Shown: positions 43,645-52,320 of the stretch, in pieces
Position numbering within the stretch: position 1 is the stretch's first letter
How the letters are laid out: every line of letters begins with the position of its first letter
Assembly: GCF_000374525.1 (NCBI RefSeq)
Contig: NZ_KB894571.1
Location: 62,001-126,000 of the forward strand
Length of the DNA: 64,000 nt
Reading direction: 5' to 3'
DNA from: Amorphus coralli DSM 19760
GTDB lineage: Bacteria > Pseudomonadota > Alphaproteobacteria > Rhizobiales > Amorphaceae
Position numbers and translations under genes: made by a program
Notes under the pieces: model-generated
What the model was told of the DNA's origin: nothing
The model's input: the letters and a program-made list of their open reading frames with translations, nothing else
Database searches by the model: none

Positions 43645-44432
43645 CCCGCCGCCGCCATCATCTGGGGATCGGCGCCTTCGCCGCGCTCTTCCGCCGGCAC
43701 GCCGGCGTAGATCTGCTCCATCGCGTCGGCATCCAGCGCGTCCGGCACGTCGTCGAACATGATCCGGCCGTAGCGCATGCCGACGATGCGGTCGGTGTAC
43801 TGCTTGGCTTCGGTGACATTGTGGATGTTGATGAGAACCGGCAACTCGTACTCCCGCGACAGGGCGCGCAGGAGATCCATGATCTGCTCCGACGTCTTCG
43901 GGTCCAGCGACGCGGTCGGCTCGTCGGCAAGCAGGATTTCCGGATTCTGCATAAGCGCGCGGACCACGCCGACGCGCTGGCGCTCGCCACCGGAAAGTTC
44001 GTCGGCCCGCTTGTTGGCGTAATGCGCGATGCCGACGCGTTCCATCAGCTCGTAGGCGCGGCGGATGTCCTCGCGCGGGTAGCGACGGAAGGCGGCGCGC
44101 CACAGCGGCAGATAGCCGAGGCGGCCGGACTGGACGTTCTCCATAACGGTCAGGCGGTCGACCAGGTTGAAGCTCTGGAAGATCATGCCGATCCGCCGGC
44201 GCGCCATGCGCAGCTCGCGGCCGCGCAAGCGAGTCAGCTCCACGCCGTTCAGCTCGATGGTGCCGGACGTCGGCTCCACCAGTCGGTTGATACAGCGCAG
44301 AAGGGTGCTCTTGCCGGCGCCGGAGGCCCCGATGATGGAGACCACGCTTTCGCCCGGCACCTCCAGATCGAGTTCCTTGAGAACGGGATCCCCGTTCCCG
44401 TAGCGCTTCACGAGCTTCGAGATCTTCAACAT
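43641..44432 (-). CDS. phnC: PhnC-like phosphonate-type ABC importer ATPase
   Basis: The 263-aa ATPase has Walker A GASGAGKST at 35-43, the PhnC-type FNLVDRLTVMENVQSGRLGY in the Q-loop region, signature ELSGGERQRVGVVRAL and Walker B LLADEPTASLDP. ATG 44432 lies nine bases after GGAG. It energises the two PhnE-like permeases encoded downstream. Confidence 0.92.
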   Translation of the reverse strand: MLKISKLVKRYGNGDPVLKELDLEVPGESVVSIIGASGAGKSTLLRCINRLVEPTSGTIELNGVELTRLRGRELRMARRRIGMIFQSFNLVDRLTVMENVQSGRLGYLPLWRAAFRRYPREDIRRAYELMERVGIAHYANKRADELSGGERQRVGVVRALMQNPEILLADEPTASLDPKTSEQIMDLLRALSREYELPVLINIHNVTEAKQYTDRIVGMRYGRIMFDDVPDALDADAMEQIYAGVPAEERGEGADPQMMAAAG

Positions 44433-44455
44433 CGGCAAGAACTCCAGGTCCGCGT

Positions 44456-44479
44456 CGGCGCGGCGAATTCGCCGCGCCG
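44456..44479 (-). terminator. Perfect 24-bp palindrome between phnD-like and phnC-like genes
   Basis: Twelve-base arms meet without a loop, centred on AATT (CGGCGCGGCG-AATT-CGCCGCGCCG with extra outer pair). It lies in the 64-bp gap after the binding-protein gene. No U-tract follows, so partial termination or message stabilisation is the likely role. Confidence 0.5.
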
Positions 44480-44496
44480 CGCAGTCTGTTGGGGGG

Positions 44497-45510
44497 CTAT
44501 TCCTTCGCCAGGCCCTGCGGCGTGTACTCAACGCCGTTGGCTTCCTGGATGTCGCGGATCACCGCCCAGTCCTTCTGGTAGGTCACCGGCACGAACTTGC
44601 TGACCCCGCTGAATTCCTCGCCAAGCGCGGTGCCGGCGAAGTCGAATGTGAAGAAGGCTTCCTTGATCTTCTCCGCCAGCTCCGGATCCAGGTTGTAGGC
44701 GTAGGTGTAGGAGGTGGTCGGGAACGGATCCGACTCCCAGACGATCTTCACCTCTTCCGGATCGTAGAGATCACGCTCGGCCATCCGGTCGACCACCTCG
44801 GACGCGACCGGGGCCGCATCGTAGTCGCCGGCCACCACGCCCAGCATCGACTGGTCGTGCGAACCCGAATAGGTGACTTCGTAATCCTCCTCGGGCGTGA
44901 CACCGAGCTTCGGGAACAGCGCGCGCGGCGCCAGGTTGCCCGAGTTTGAGGTCGGCGAGGTGTGCGCGATGCGCTTGCCCTTCAGGTCGGCCATCTCGTC
45001 GATGCCGGAATCCTTGCGGGTGTAGACCTGCAGCTTGTAGCCGAAGGTTCCATCCTCGGAACCCATGATGGCGAACGGCACCGCGCCGGCCAGGTTGACG
45101 GCGAACGGCGTCGGGCCGGTGGAGAAGCCGGCGATATGCAGCCGGCCGGAGCGCATGGCCTCGACCTCGGCCGAGTTTGACTGCACCGCGAAGAACTGGA
45201 CCTTCTTGCCGGTCACGTCCTGCAGGTGCTCGATGAAGGGCTCCCAGATGTCGGCATAGATCGCCGGATCCTCGACGGGCGTGTAGGCGAACACGAGCGT
45301 GTCGGGATCGACCAGCTTGTCGGGATCGGTCGGCGTGTCGGCCACCAGGTCGCCGTTGGCATCACAAAACATCTGGTCGAGATCGCCGCGCTGGGCACAG
45401 TCCGCAGCCTGGGCGAACGCCGAGGTGGAAACGGCCAGGGCCGTGGCAAGACCGATCGCCGTGCCGGCGAGCGCGCGCGCAATTCGGGTGTCGATTGTCT
45501 CAGCTGTCAT
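44497..45510 (-). CDS. phnD: PhnD-like phosphate/phosphonate-type substrate-binding protein
   Basis: The 337-aa precursor has a signal peptide (LAVSTSAFA-QA) and a PhnD domain: LVFAYTPVEDPAIYADIWEPFIEHL near residue 72, FFAVQSNSAEVEAMRSGRLHIAGFSTGP and LKGKRIAHTSPTSNSGNLAPRALF, the S-x-S-x-S-type oxyanion site of the family. An insert of about 30 residues with two cysteines (ADCAQRGDLDQMFCDANGD) follows the signal peptide and may form a disulfide. Its ligand may be an organophosphate instead of a phosphonate, since no C-P lyase gene is near. Confidence 0.9.
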   Translation of the reverse strand: MTAETIDTRIARALAGTAIGLATALAVSTSAFAQAADCAQRGDLDQMFCDANGDLVADTPTDPDKLVDPDTLVFAYTPVEDPAIYADIWEPFIEHLQDVTGKKVQFFAVQSNSAEVEAMRSGRLHIAGFSTGPTPFAVNLAGAVPFAIMGSEDGTFGYKLQVYTRKDSGIDEMADLKGKRIAHTSPTSNSGNLAPRALFPKLGVTPEEDYEVTYSGSHDQSMLGVVAGDYDAAPVASEVVDRMAERDLYDPEEVKIVWESDPFPTTSYTYAYNLDPELAEKIKEAFFTFDFAGTALGEEFSGVSKFVPVTYQKDWAVIRDIQEANGVEYTPQGLAKE

Positions 45511-45698
45511 CGGTTTTCCTCCGCTTCAAGGCCGTCGTTGGCCCATTCCGATCCGGGACGTTGCCCGTCCGTGACCTCAACCGACCGTAGCCATGTTTTG
45601 TGGCACTTAGCAATAAAATCACCTCGAAAAAGTTGTCACTCCCTCCCGAAATGTGGGATTACACACACAACAAGACAGACCGATCCTGGGAGGCGCGC
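45511..45698. promoter_or_regulatory. Divergent promoter region between phnD-like and HAD genes
   Basis: This 188-bp stretch is AT-richer than its neighbours between 45590 and 45680. It contains TTTTGTGGC at 45596-45604, the same 9-mer repeated upstream of the DeoR gene at 25486 and 25496. A strong ribosome-binding GGGAGG at 45689-45693 decides the GTG start of the HAD gene. No convincing Pho box was found. Confidence 0.5.
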
Positions 45699-46556
45699 GT
45701 GTCGATTTCGGATATCCAGACGGCGGCTTCGGCCGGGGACACGGATATTCGGGGCGCCCCCCGCTCGTTCGACCGGATCGAACTGGAGCGGCTGGCCCGG
45801 CTCGATTTCGTGCTTACCGACATCGACGACACACTGACCACGTCCGGCCGCCTTCCTGCCGTTGCCTACGAGGCCCTGGAGCGGCTGCAGGCGGCCGGCC
45901 TCAAGGTCATTCCGATCACCGGCCGGCCCGCCGGCTGGTGCGACCTGATTGCCCGGCTCTGGCCGGTGGATGCCGTGGTCGGCGAGAACGGCGCCTTCTA
46001 CTTCGCCTGCGAGCCGGCAGGCGGCATGACACGGGTCTTTCACAAGCCCGATGCGGACCGGCGTACGGACCGAATGCGGCTCGACGGCCTTTCGCGGACG
46101 ATCCTCGAGCGGGTGCCCCGGGCCCGGATCTCGGCCGACCAGCCCTTCCGGGAGGCAGATCTCGCCATCGACTTCGCAGAGGACGGCGACCTCCTGACCG
46201 AGGCGGAGATCACCCGCATCGTGGCGTGTTTCGAGGCAGCCGGTGCTGTCGCCAAAGTGTCATCCATCCATGTGAATGGTTGGTATGGCCAGTACGACAA
46301 GCTGGTGATGACGCGTCGGCTTCTCGCGGACCGGTACGGCGTCGTCATGGACACGGCCTCCGACCGCATCGCCTTCGTTGGCGACAGTCCGAACGATGCG
46401 CCCATGTTCGCCTACTTCGACAACAGCATAGCGGTCGCCAACTTTGCTGACTTTGCCCACCTCTCGCCGGATCAGCCGAAATGGATAACCGTGCAGAGCG
46501 GCGGCCAGGGCTTCGCGACGGTCGCGGAAGCGATCCTCCGGGCGAAGGGCGCGTGA
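45699..46556 (+). CDS. HAD-IIB (Cof-type) phosphatase
   Basis: The 285-aa protein has HAD motif I DIDDTLTTSG near residue 47, VIPITGRPAGW as motif II, and FVGDSPNDAPMFAYFDNSIAV as motif IV, with a C2B cap typical of sugar-phosphatases such as sucrose- or mannosylglycerate-phosphatases. I choose the GTG at 45699 because GGGAGG lies five bases upstream; an ATG 33 codons earlier falls in the promoter region. It is translationally coupled to the following DeoR gene (TGATG). It probably removes phosphate from an imported or derived phosphorylated polyol. Confidence 0.85.
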   Translation: MSISDIQTAASAGDTDIRGAPRSFDRIELERLARLDFVLTDIDDTLTTSGRLPAVAYEALERLQAAGLKVIPITGRPAGWCDLIARLWPVDAVVGENGAFYFACEPAGGMTRVFHKPDADRRTDRMRLDGLSRTILERVPRARISADQPFREADLAIDFAEDGDLLTEAEITRIVACFEAAGAVAKVSSIHVNGWYGQYDKLVMTRRLLADRYGVVMDTASDRIAFVGDSPNDAPMFAYFDNSIAVANFADFAHLSPDQPKWITVQSGGQGFATVAEAILRAKGA

Positions 46557-47323
46557 TGCCGCGGCTCGGCAAGGCGGCGCGCCGCGAACGGATCCTGCGG
46601 GAGCTCGAACGCCACCCGCACGTCCGCATCTCCGAGCTGGCCGCGAACTTCGGCGTCTCGACGGAAACCGTGCGCCGAGACGTTGAGGCGTTGAGCAGCG
46701 AGGGGCTGATCAGCCGCGCCTACGGCGGCGCATCGGCCATTCCGATGGGCGCGCAGGCCCCGTTCAGCGAGCGCAACCAGGCCTACATCGAGGAGCGTGC
46801 ACGGATAGGCGAACGCGCCGCCGCGATGGTCCGGCCCGGCGAGGTCCTGATGGTCGACGCGGGCTCGACGACCCACCAGTTCGCGATGGCGCTCGCCGTC
46901 GCCGGTCAAGACCTCACCGTTCTCACCAACAGCGTCGCCATCGCCGCCACACTGGGGCAGAACGGCTCGATCCAGATCATCCTCTGCCCGGGGGATTTCC
47001 AGCCTCTGGAAGCAGCGGTCTACGGACCGGAAACGCTGGACTTCCTGTCGCGGTACAACGCCAATCGCGCCTTCATCGGGGCCAGCGGCCTGAGCGTTCA
47101 GGGCATCTCGGACGCGAACCGGTCGGCGGTCGCTGTGAAGCGCCGGATGATCGGACAGTCCCGCGAGACCTTCCTGCTGATCGACCACTCCAAGTTCGAC
47201 CGCCACCTGGTGGCGACCGTCGAACCGCTTGGCGCATTGGCCGGCATCGTCTGCGACCGCAAGCCCTCAGGAACGCTCGGCGAATCGGTCGCGCGCGCCG
47301 GCATCGACGTCCAGATCGCCTGA
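46556..47323 (+). CDS. DeoR-family regulator (GlpR-like)
   Basis: The 255-aa protein has the DeoR HTH at about residues 9-60 (VRISELAANFGVSTETVRRDVEAL) and the ligand domain with VDAGSTTHQFAMAL, LTNSVAIAATL and GASGLSVQGISDANRSAVAVKRRMI. GlpR of enterobacteria belongs to this family and senses glycerol 3-phosphate, which fits the glpD gene in the divergent operon. Start ATG shares one base with the HAD stop. Confidence 0.92.
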   Translation: MPRLGKAARRERILRELERHPHVRISELAANFGVSTETVRRDVEALSSEGLISRAYGGASAIPMGAQAPFSERNQAYIEERARIGERAAAMVRPGEVLMVDAGSTTHQFAMALAVAGQDLTVLTNSVAIAATLGQNGSIQIILCPGDFQPLEAAVYGPETLDFLSRYNANRAFIGASGLSVQGISDANRSAVAVKRRMIGQSRETFLLIDHSKFDRHLVATVEPLGALAGIVCDRKPSGTLGESVARAGIDVQIA

Positions 47324-47349
47324 GCCGAGGGAACGGACGGCGCGCGCCG

Positions 47350-48042
47350 TCAGGCGAAGCCGGCGGCGGAGCGGGCGTTGGCGTTCTCCGGAGCGGTGAG
47401 CAGCGCGATCAGGGTTCGCGCCGCATCGCCCGCCTCGCCCCGCAGCGCAACGGCCGCGGTGTAGACTGTCGCCAGCCCGTGCGGCTCCGGCAGCGCGCCG
47501 CATGACACCACCCCTGGCGTGTTCACGATCTCGGTGATCTGGGTGCAGCCGATCGGATTGCGGTCCTCTCCCGCCGCCATGGCGGCCATGGCCGTCTGGC
47601 CGTTGGGAAAGCCCCGGATGCGGTCGGCCAGGACATCCGCGACACCGAGGGCGTCCAGCACCCCGGCGAAGTGGATGCCGGCGGTGGATTTCACCGTGTC
47701 CGGAACGTAGACCGCGTCCGCCGCGAGAAGCGCCGCCTTCAGCGCCTCCGGGCTGGCGACGTCCGGCACTGTGTCGCCCTCGCGCACGGCGATCGCCGTC
47801 GCCACCCGGCCCACATCGGCGATGGTCGCCGGATCGACGTGCCCCCCGAGGGCGAGCGCGTCGACGATCGTGCGCGTCAGGATGATGGCATCGACCGGCT
47901 CGCCCGCGACGACCCGGTCACGCATGCCGCCGACGGCGCCAAAGTCGCCGCCGATGCCCATGCCGGTCGCCTCGGTGAAGGCGGGGGTGAGCCGGGTCAC
48001 CAGCCCGTTGGCGGCGCCGCCGCTGAGGATCTTGAGGTCCAT
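47350..48042 (-). CDS. ModA-like substrate-binding-fold protein without signal peptide
   Basis: The 230-aa protein is related to the molybdate-binding ModA/COG0725 family: LKILSGGAANGLVTRLTPAFTEATG at the N terminus, GEPVDAIILTRTIVDAL near 52, and KSTAGIHFAGVLDALGV near 118. It starts directly with the first beta strand and has no signal sequence, so it should stay in the cytoplasm, unlike transport ModA. It is the last gene after the molybdenum hydroxylase subunits (10 bp), suggesting a role with molybdenum, its cofactor or the hydroxylase substrate. Family members of this type are often seen beside xanthine-dehydrogenase-like genes. Confidence 0.8.
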   Translation of the reverse strand: MDLKILSGGAANGLVTRLTPAFTEATGMGIGGDFGAVGGMRDRVVAGEPVDAIILTRTIVDALALGGHVDPATIADVGRVATAIAVREGDTVPDVASPEALKAALLAADAVYVPDTVKSTAGIHFAGVLDALGVADVLADRIRGFPNGQTAMAAMAAGEDRNPIGCTQITEIVNTPGVVSCGALPEPHGLATVYTAAVALRGEAGDAARTLIALLTAPENANARSAAGFA

Positions 48043-48052
48043 CCGGGTCTCC

Positions 48053-50158
48053 CTAGCTAGACAGCGCAGTGACGATGGCGTCGCGGGTGAGCGGCAGGTC
48101 GCGCACCCGTGCCCCCAGCGCCTGGAAGACGGCGTTGCCGAGGGCCGCCGCCATCGGCCCCTGGGCCGCCTCGGCACAGCCGAGCGGCGGCTCCTCGGGC
48201 CGCGGGATGACCCGCACCGTGATCCTCGGCACCTCGGAAAAGGTGAGGATCGGGTAGTCGAGCCAGGTCTCCGTCGCCACCGCCAGCCCGTCGAAGCGCA
48301 GCGCCTCCTTCAGCGTCCAGCTCGCCGCCTGGATGATGCCGCCCTCCGTCTGGTTGATGATGCCGTCCGGGTTGATGGCCTCGCCGGGATCGATGGCCGC
48401 GAACACGTCGGTCACCCGCACGTCCTCCTCCACCTCCACCCGCGTGGCGATGGCGCAGTAGGCGGCGGTGTTCTTGTAGCGGGCGTAGCCGAGCCCCCAG
48501 CCGGCTCCCTCGCCCGCCTCGGATCCGAACGCGCCGCCGGTCTCCGCGACCGCCGCCTCCACCACCGCCCGGGCCCTTGCGTCGTCCAGGTGCGCCAGGC
48601 GGAAGGCGACCGGGTCCTCGCCGATCTCCGCGGCGATGTCGTCCATCAGCGTTTCCAGCGCATAGACGTTCAGATGGCCGCCGAGCGCCCGCATCGACGA
48701 GGTCCGGTACGGCACCGCGTGCACGACCCGCTTGGCGATCCGGAGATTCGGGATCGCGTAGCCCGGCACCGCGTTGCGGTCGGTCCCGCCGCCGTTGGCG
48801 AGCGGCACGTCGCGCGAACGCGCCGGCGGCTTGGGGTGTTCGAGGTAGGCGGCGGCGCGCAGGTTCGGCGAACCGTTGCGGCCGGGCCGGTTGCCATGCG
48901 GCGCCGAGTTGGCGACCACATCCATCGCCGCGATCCGGCGGTCCTCGCCGACGACCGCGCGCACCCGGGTCTGCATGCCCGGTCCCAGCGGCGACGAACG
49001 GAACTCGTCGGCCCGGCTCCAAACCACCAGCACCGGCCGGCCGGGCACCGCCCGCGCCATCAGCGCCGCATCCAGCGCCACGTCGTCGGCGCCGTTGTGG
49101 CCATAGCAGCCCGAGCCCGGATGATGGATCACGTCGATCGCGCCCGCATCGAGGTCGAGCGCCATGGCGATCGCCTCCTTGAGCGGGTACGGCCCCTGGG
49201 TATGGGACCAGATGGTGAGCCGGTCGCCGCTCCACTCCGCCAGCGCCGCCGACGGCCCGATGGAGCCGTGGCTCAGATACTGGCGGGTGACGGCCGTCTC
49301 GTAGACGGTGCCGGCGACCGATCCCGGATCCGCCCCGGCCTCGTGGACGGTCTCGGCGGGCTCGTCGGAGGCCCCGATGGCGGCGACCGGATCGGCCGGC
49401 GCGTCGCCGTCCAGCGCCCATTCGGCCCGGTTGGCGGCCCAGCGCGCCGCCAGGATGGCGGCGTGCTCGGTCTCCGCGACCACCCCCACGAAGGAGCCGT
49501 CGCGCACCACCGCCACCACGCCCGGCCGGGCCTTCAGCCCGTCGAGGTCGAGGGCGACGAGCCGCGCGGACAGCGCCGGCGGATGCACCGGCCGGCCGTG
49601 GAGCAGGCCGTCGGGCGCGAGATCGTGCACGAACGGATGCCCGGTGACGCGTTCGGCGATGTCGATGCGCGGCAGCGAGGCGCCCGCAATCCGGCGCGCC
49701 TCCGGCGGCTTCGGCCGGGCGTGATCGAGCACCGGCACGTCCAGATCGGCGCCGGCGGCAAGGTCCCAGAGATCGAGATCGGCGTCCGGCCCGTCGCGGC
49801 GCACCGTTCCCGCCTCGATGGAGAGCGTCTCGACGTCCTGCTGCAACAGCTTCGCCGCCTCGGCGAGCAGCACGGCGCGGGCGGCGGACGCGGCGAAGCG
49901 GATCGCCATGCCCCCCTGGACGATGGACATGCTGCCCGACGTGAAGCCCTCGTCCGGCGTGCGGGTGGTATCGGCACCGGTGATGGCGACGCATGCCGGA
50001 TCCACGTCCAGCTCGTCGGCGGCGATCTGGGCGAGCGCGGTCATGTTGCCCTGGCCCAGCTCCACCCGGCCGGAGAAGACCTGCAGCCGGCGGTCGGGCG
50101 CAAACCGCACCCAGTCGGAAATCAGCGGGGCCTTGGCAAGCGGCGGCGGGGTCTTCAT
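48053..50158 (-). CDS. Molybdenum hydroxylase large subunit (nicotinate/isoquinoline dehydrogenase type)
   Basis: The 701-aa subunit belongs to the IorB/NdhB-like branch. It has GRVELGQGNMTALAQIAADEL at the N terminus near residue 30, VHDLAPDGLLHGRPV near 175, HPGSGCYGHNGADDVALDAAL near 340, and GCAEAAQGPMAAALGNAVF near 665, where the glutamate is the catalytic base. This branch pairs with a 2Fe-2S subunit and usually passes electrons to a cytochrome, without an FAD subunit. ATG 50158 overlaps the stop of the 2Fe-2S gene. An N-heteroaromatic or aldehyde substrate is likely. Confidence 0.9.
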   Translation of the reverse strand: MKTPPPLAKAPLISDWVRFAPDRRLQVFSGRVELGQGNMTALAQIAADELDVDPACVAITGADTTRTPDEGFTSGSMSIVQGGMAIRFAASAARAVLLAEAAKLLQQDVETLSIEAGTVRRDGPDADLDLWDLAAGADLDVPVLDHARPKPPEARRIAGASLPRIDIAERVTGHPFVHDLAPDGLLHGRPVHPPALSARLVALDLDGLKARPGVVAVVRDGSFVGVVAETEHAAILAARWAANRAEWALDGDAPADPVAAIGASDEPAETVHEAGADPGSVAGTVYETAVTRQYLSHGSIGPSAALAEWSGDRLTIWSHTQGPYPLKEAIAMALDLDAGAIDVIHHPGSGCYGHNGADDVALDAALMARAVPGRPVLVVWSRADEFRSSPLGPGMQTRVRAVVGEDRRIAAMDVVANSAPHGNRPGRNGSPNLRAAAYLEHPKPPARSRDVPLANGGGTDRNAVPGYAIPNLRIAKRVVHAVPYRTSSMRALGGHLNVYALETLMDDIAAEIGEDPVAFRLAHLDDARARAVVEAAVAETGGAFGSEAGEGAGWGLGYARYKNTAAYCAIATRVEVEEDVRVTDVFAAIDPGEAINPDGIINQTEGGIIQAASWTLKEALRFDGLAVATETWLDYPILTFSEVPRITVRVIPRPEEPPLGCAEAAQGPMAAALGNAVFQALGARVRDLPLTRDAIVTALSS

Positions 50159-50640
50159 CGGGCGGCCTCCGTCATCCGGGCGGCGGCATCCTCTATGGCG
50201 TCGAGGATGCGGTGGTGGGTGCCGCAGCGGCAGAGATTGCCGTCCAGCGCCGCGGCGATCTCGGCCCGGCTGGCGTTCGGGCTTTCGTCGAGAAAGGCTT
50301 TCGCCGCCATGACAATGCCCGGCAGGCAGTAGCCACACTGCGCCGCCTGGCGCTCGATGACCGACGTCACCAGCGGGTGCGGCGGCTGCTGCGCCGCAAG
50401 GCCTTCCACCGTCTCGATGCTGGCCCCCGCCACCACGTGCAGCGGCACGTCGCAGGAGAACGCGGCCTTGCCGTCCACCACCACGGTGCAGGCGCCGCAC
50501 AGACCCGCGCCGCACCCGTAGCGGGCCGCCTTCGCGTCGAGTTCGCCACGCAGCACGTAGAGGAGCGGTGTTTCCGGATCGGCCCGCACCTCGACGGGCG
50601 TGCCGTTGAGGATCAGGCGCGTGGGTTCGGCCTCTGCCAT
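50155..50640 (-). CDS. Molybdenum hydroxylase 2Fe-2S subunit (IorA/NdhA-like)
   Basis: The 161-aa protein has the two cluster motifs CGAGLCGACTVVVDG...SC near residues 43-63 and CGYCLPG...CRCGTHHRILDAI near 100-147. The CRCGTH ending is typical of the two-subunit isoquinoline/nicotinate dehydrogenase branch, whereas the CoxS-type subunit at 11213 has CRCTGY. It overlaps the large-subunit gene by 4 bp. Confidence 0.93.
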   Translation of the reverse strand: MAEAEPTRLILNGTPVEVRADPETPLLYVLRGELDAKAARYGCGAGLCGACTVVVDGKAAFSCDVPLHVVAGASIETVEGLAAQQPPHPLVTSVIERQAAQCGYCLPGIVMAAKAFLDESPNASRAEIAAALDGNLCRCGTHHRILDAIEDAAARMTEAAR

Positions 50641-50707
50641 GGTCGGTTCCCCCTTTCGGTTCCAGTCTGGGCGCCCGGCCCTTTGCGGGCGGGTCGTTGG
50701 TCTTGGT

Positions 50708-51454
50708 TCAGCGGAGCAGGAAGACGGCGGTCAGCACGAGACCGAGCCCGGCGACGACGAGGCGCAGCAGCCAGTCGGGCACCCTCCGGATGACGTGGCC
50801 GCCGGCATAGCCGCCCACCAGGCCGCCGATGAGAACCAGCGGCGCGGCGAGCAGGTCGACGTAGCCGGACATCAGGAGCGGCACGACGGCGACAGTGTTG
50901 ATGCAGACGGCGAACAGATTCTTGCGGGCATTCGCCTGGTGCAGCTGGCCGCCGAACGTCGCTGCCAGCACGGCAAGCAGCATGAAGCCCATGCCGGCGC
51001 CGAAATAGCCGCCATAGAAGCCGACGGCGAGCATCAGCACGGCGGCGATGAGCGTGATGGAGCGCTGCGGCAGCAGCTTCTGGACGATCACCGCGAGGCG
51101 CTTGCCGAGCAGGATCGCCGTGACGGCGACGATCAACAGGAACGGCACGGCGGTCAGGAACGCCTTTTCCGGCGAGTTCACCAGAACCAGCGCGCCGGCC
51201 AGCGCCCCGACGAGCGACGGCACCAGAATGAAGACCAGCCGTTTCCAGTCGGCGACCAGCTCGCGCCGGTACTGCCAGGCCGGCGGCAGCGTGGCCGGCC
51301 ACAGCGCCACGGTGCCGGTGGCGTTGGCGGCCAGCGGCGACAGGCCGGTGGCGAGAAGCAGCGGAAAGACGAACAGTTTCGCGCCGCCCGCCGCCGAGTT
51401 GACGATGCCGCCGGCGACGCCGACGGCCAGGTACATGAGGATATCCTGGAGCAT
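50708..51454 (-). CDS. TSUP (TauE/SafE) family membrane transporter
   Basis: The 248-aa protein has two related halves with about eight helices; GIVNSAAGGAKLFVFPLLLATGLSPLAANATGTVAL opens the first and GFYGGYFGAGMGFMLLAVLA opens the second, as in TauE/SafE sulfite or organosulfonate exporters. It may export an end-product anion of the nearby catabolic genes. Its ATG shares one base with the GntR stop codon (TGATG), so the two are translationally coupled. Confidence 0.9.
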   Translation of the reverse strand: MLQDILMYLAVGVAGGIVNSAAGGAKLFVFPLLLATGLSPLAANATGTVALWPATLPPAWQYRRELVADWKRLVFILVPSLVGALAGALVLVNSPEKAFLTAVPFLLIVAVTAILLGKRLAVIVQKLLPQRSITLIAAVLMLAVGFYGGYFGAGMGFMLLAVLAATFGGQLHQANARKNLFAVCINTVAVVPLLMSGYVDLLAAPLVLIGGLVGGYAGGHVIRRVPDWLLRLVVAGLGLVLTAVFLLR

Positions 51455-52176
51455 CAGCGGCGCGCCGAAGCCTTGCGACCCGACGGCATCGCAACATCGA
51501 GGTTGCGGGCGGTCAGGTCGAAATGGAACCGCGTCAGCTGGCAGGCCCGGTCCACCTCGCGCGCCAGCACCGCCTCGGCAATCGCCGCGTGCTCGCCCGC
51601 CAGGTCGCGCTCGCCGCGATGGCTGCGCACGGATGCCCGCCTGTAGCGTTCGCACAGATCCTGCAACGTCTCGCGCGTCCGCAGCAGCCAGTTCGAGCCG
51701 CACGCATCCACCATCGCGGTGTGGAAGGCAGCGTTCGCCCGCTCCCAGGAGTCCGGCACGCTGTCCAGCGCGGCTATGGCCGCGTCTTCCTTGTTCATGA
51801 TGTAGCTGGCGGCGACCACGCGGGATTCCCAGGCGGAATCGCCATGCTCCATGGACAGGCGCAACGCCGCCAGTTCCACTTCCGTCCTGGCCACGTTGAG
51901 ATCGCGAAACTCTTCCGCGTCGAGCGGCGCGACGGTGAATCCGCGATTGCCCTCGCTCAGCACCAGTTGCTCGGCATTGAGCTTCTGCAGCGCCTCGCGG
52001 ATCGGCGTCGGACCGATGTCGTAGATCTGCTTGAGCCGGTCGATGCGCAGCCGCTCGCCCGGCTCCCTGACCCCGCGAATGATGTCGTTGCGGATCGAAC
52101 GGTACGCGAACTGAGTCAGCGTTTCCGACTCGTCGCGAACCAGTTCGACCGGCGCCTCCCTGCCCTGTACGCGCAT
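51454..52176 (-). CDS. GntR-family regulator with FCD domain
   Basis: The 240-aa protein has a winged HTH at about residues 18-85 (IIRGVREPGERLRIDRLKQIYDIGPTPIREAL) and a helical FCD effector domain with the metal-binding histidines expected near ANAAFHTAMVDACGSNWLL and GEHAAIAEAVL. I prefer the ATG at 52176, with TGAGG before it, over upstream alternatives. It is divergent from the FAH/TRAP operon and first in the TSUP/Mo-hydroxylase operon, so it may control both sides. Confidence 0.88.
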   Translation of the reverse strand: MRVQGREAPVELVRDESETLTQFAYRSIRNDIIRGVREPGERLRIDRLKQIYDIGPTPIREALQKLNAEQLVLSEGNRGFTVAPLDAEEFRDLNVARTEVELAALRLSMEHGDSAWESRVVAASYIMNKEDAAIAALDSVPDSWERANAAFHTAMVDACGSNWLLRTRETLQDLCERYRRASVRSHRGERDLAGEHAAIAEAVLAREVDRACQLTRFHFDLTARNLDVAMPSGRKASARR

Positions 52177-52258
52177 CGGAGCCTCAACCACGAATCCCGT
52201 CCTTCCTATCCACCGCCGCGATGCTATCGCGGCCATGCGCCTGCGCGCCAGTTCATAT

Positions 52259-52288
52259 TTGACACGCTATTTTCGATATGCATTCATA
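52259..52288 (+). promoter_or_regulatory. Candidate promoter of the FAH/TRAP operon
   Basis: TTGACA at 52259-52264 is followed after 17-18 bases by ATTCAT/TTCATA, a weak -10. The surrounding 70 bp (52245-52315) are unusually AT-rich for this genome and contain repeated ATCGAT-like words (TTCGATAT, TTATCGATG) that could be GntR half-sites. Confidence 0.35.
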
Positions 52289-52320
52289 GATTATCGATGA
52301 AATTGAGCGTTGTCGAGATA

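Noticed and set aside
45605-45660. Possible Pho box upstream of the phnD-like gene
   Set aside because: A GTTGTCAC-like half-site is present but no second half at the required 11-bp spacing, so phosphate control is not supported.
47771-50332. 853-codon plus-strand frame opposite the Mo-hydroxylase genes
   Set aside because: Antisense to a protein with conserved catalytic motifs; composition typical of high-GC artefact.
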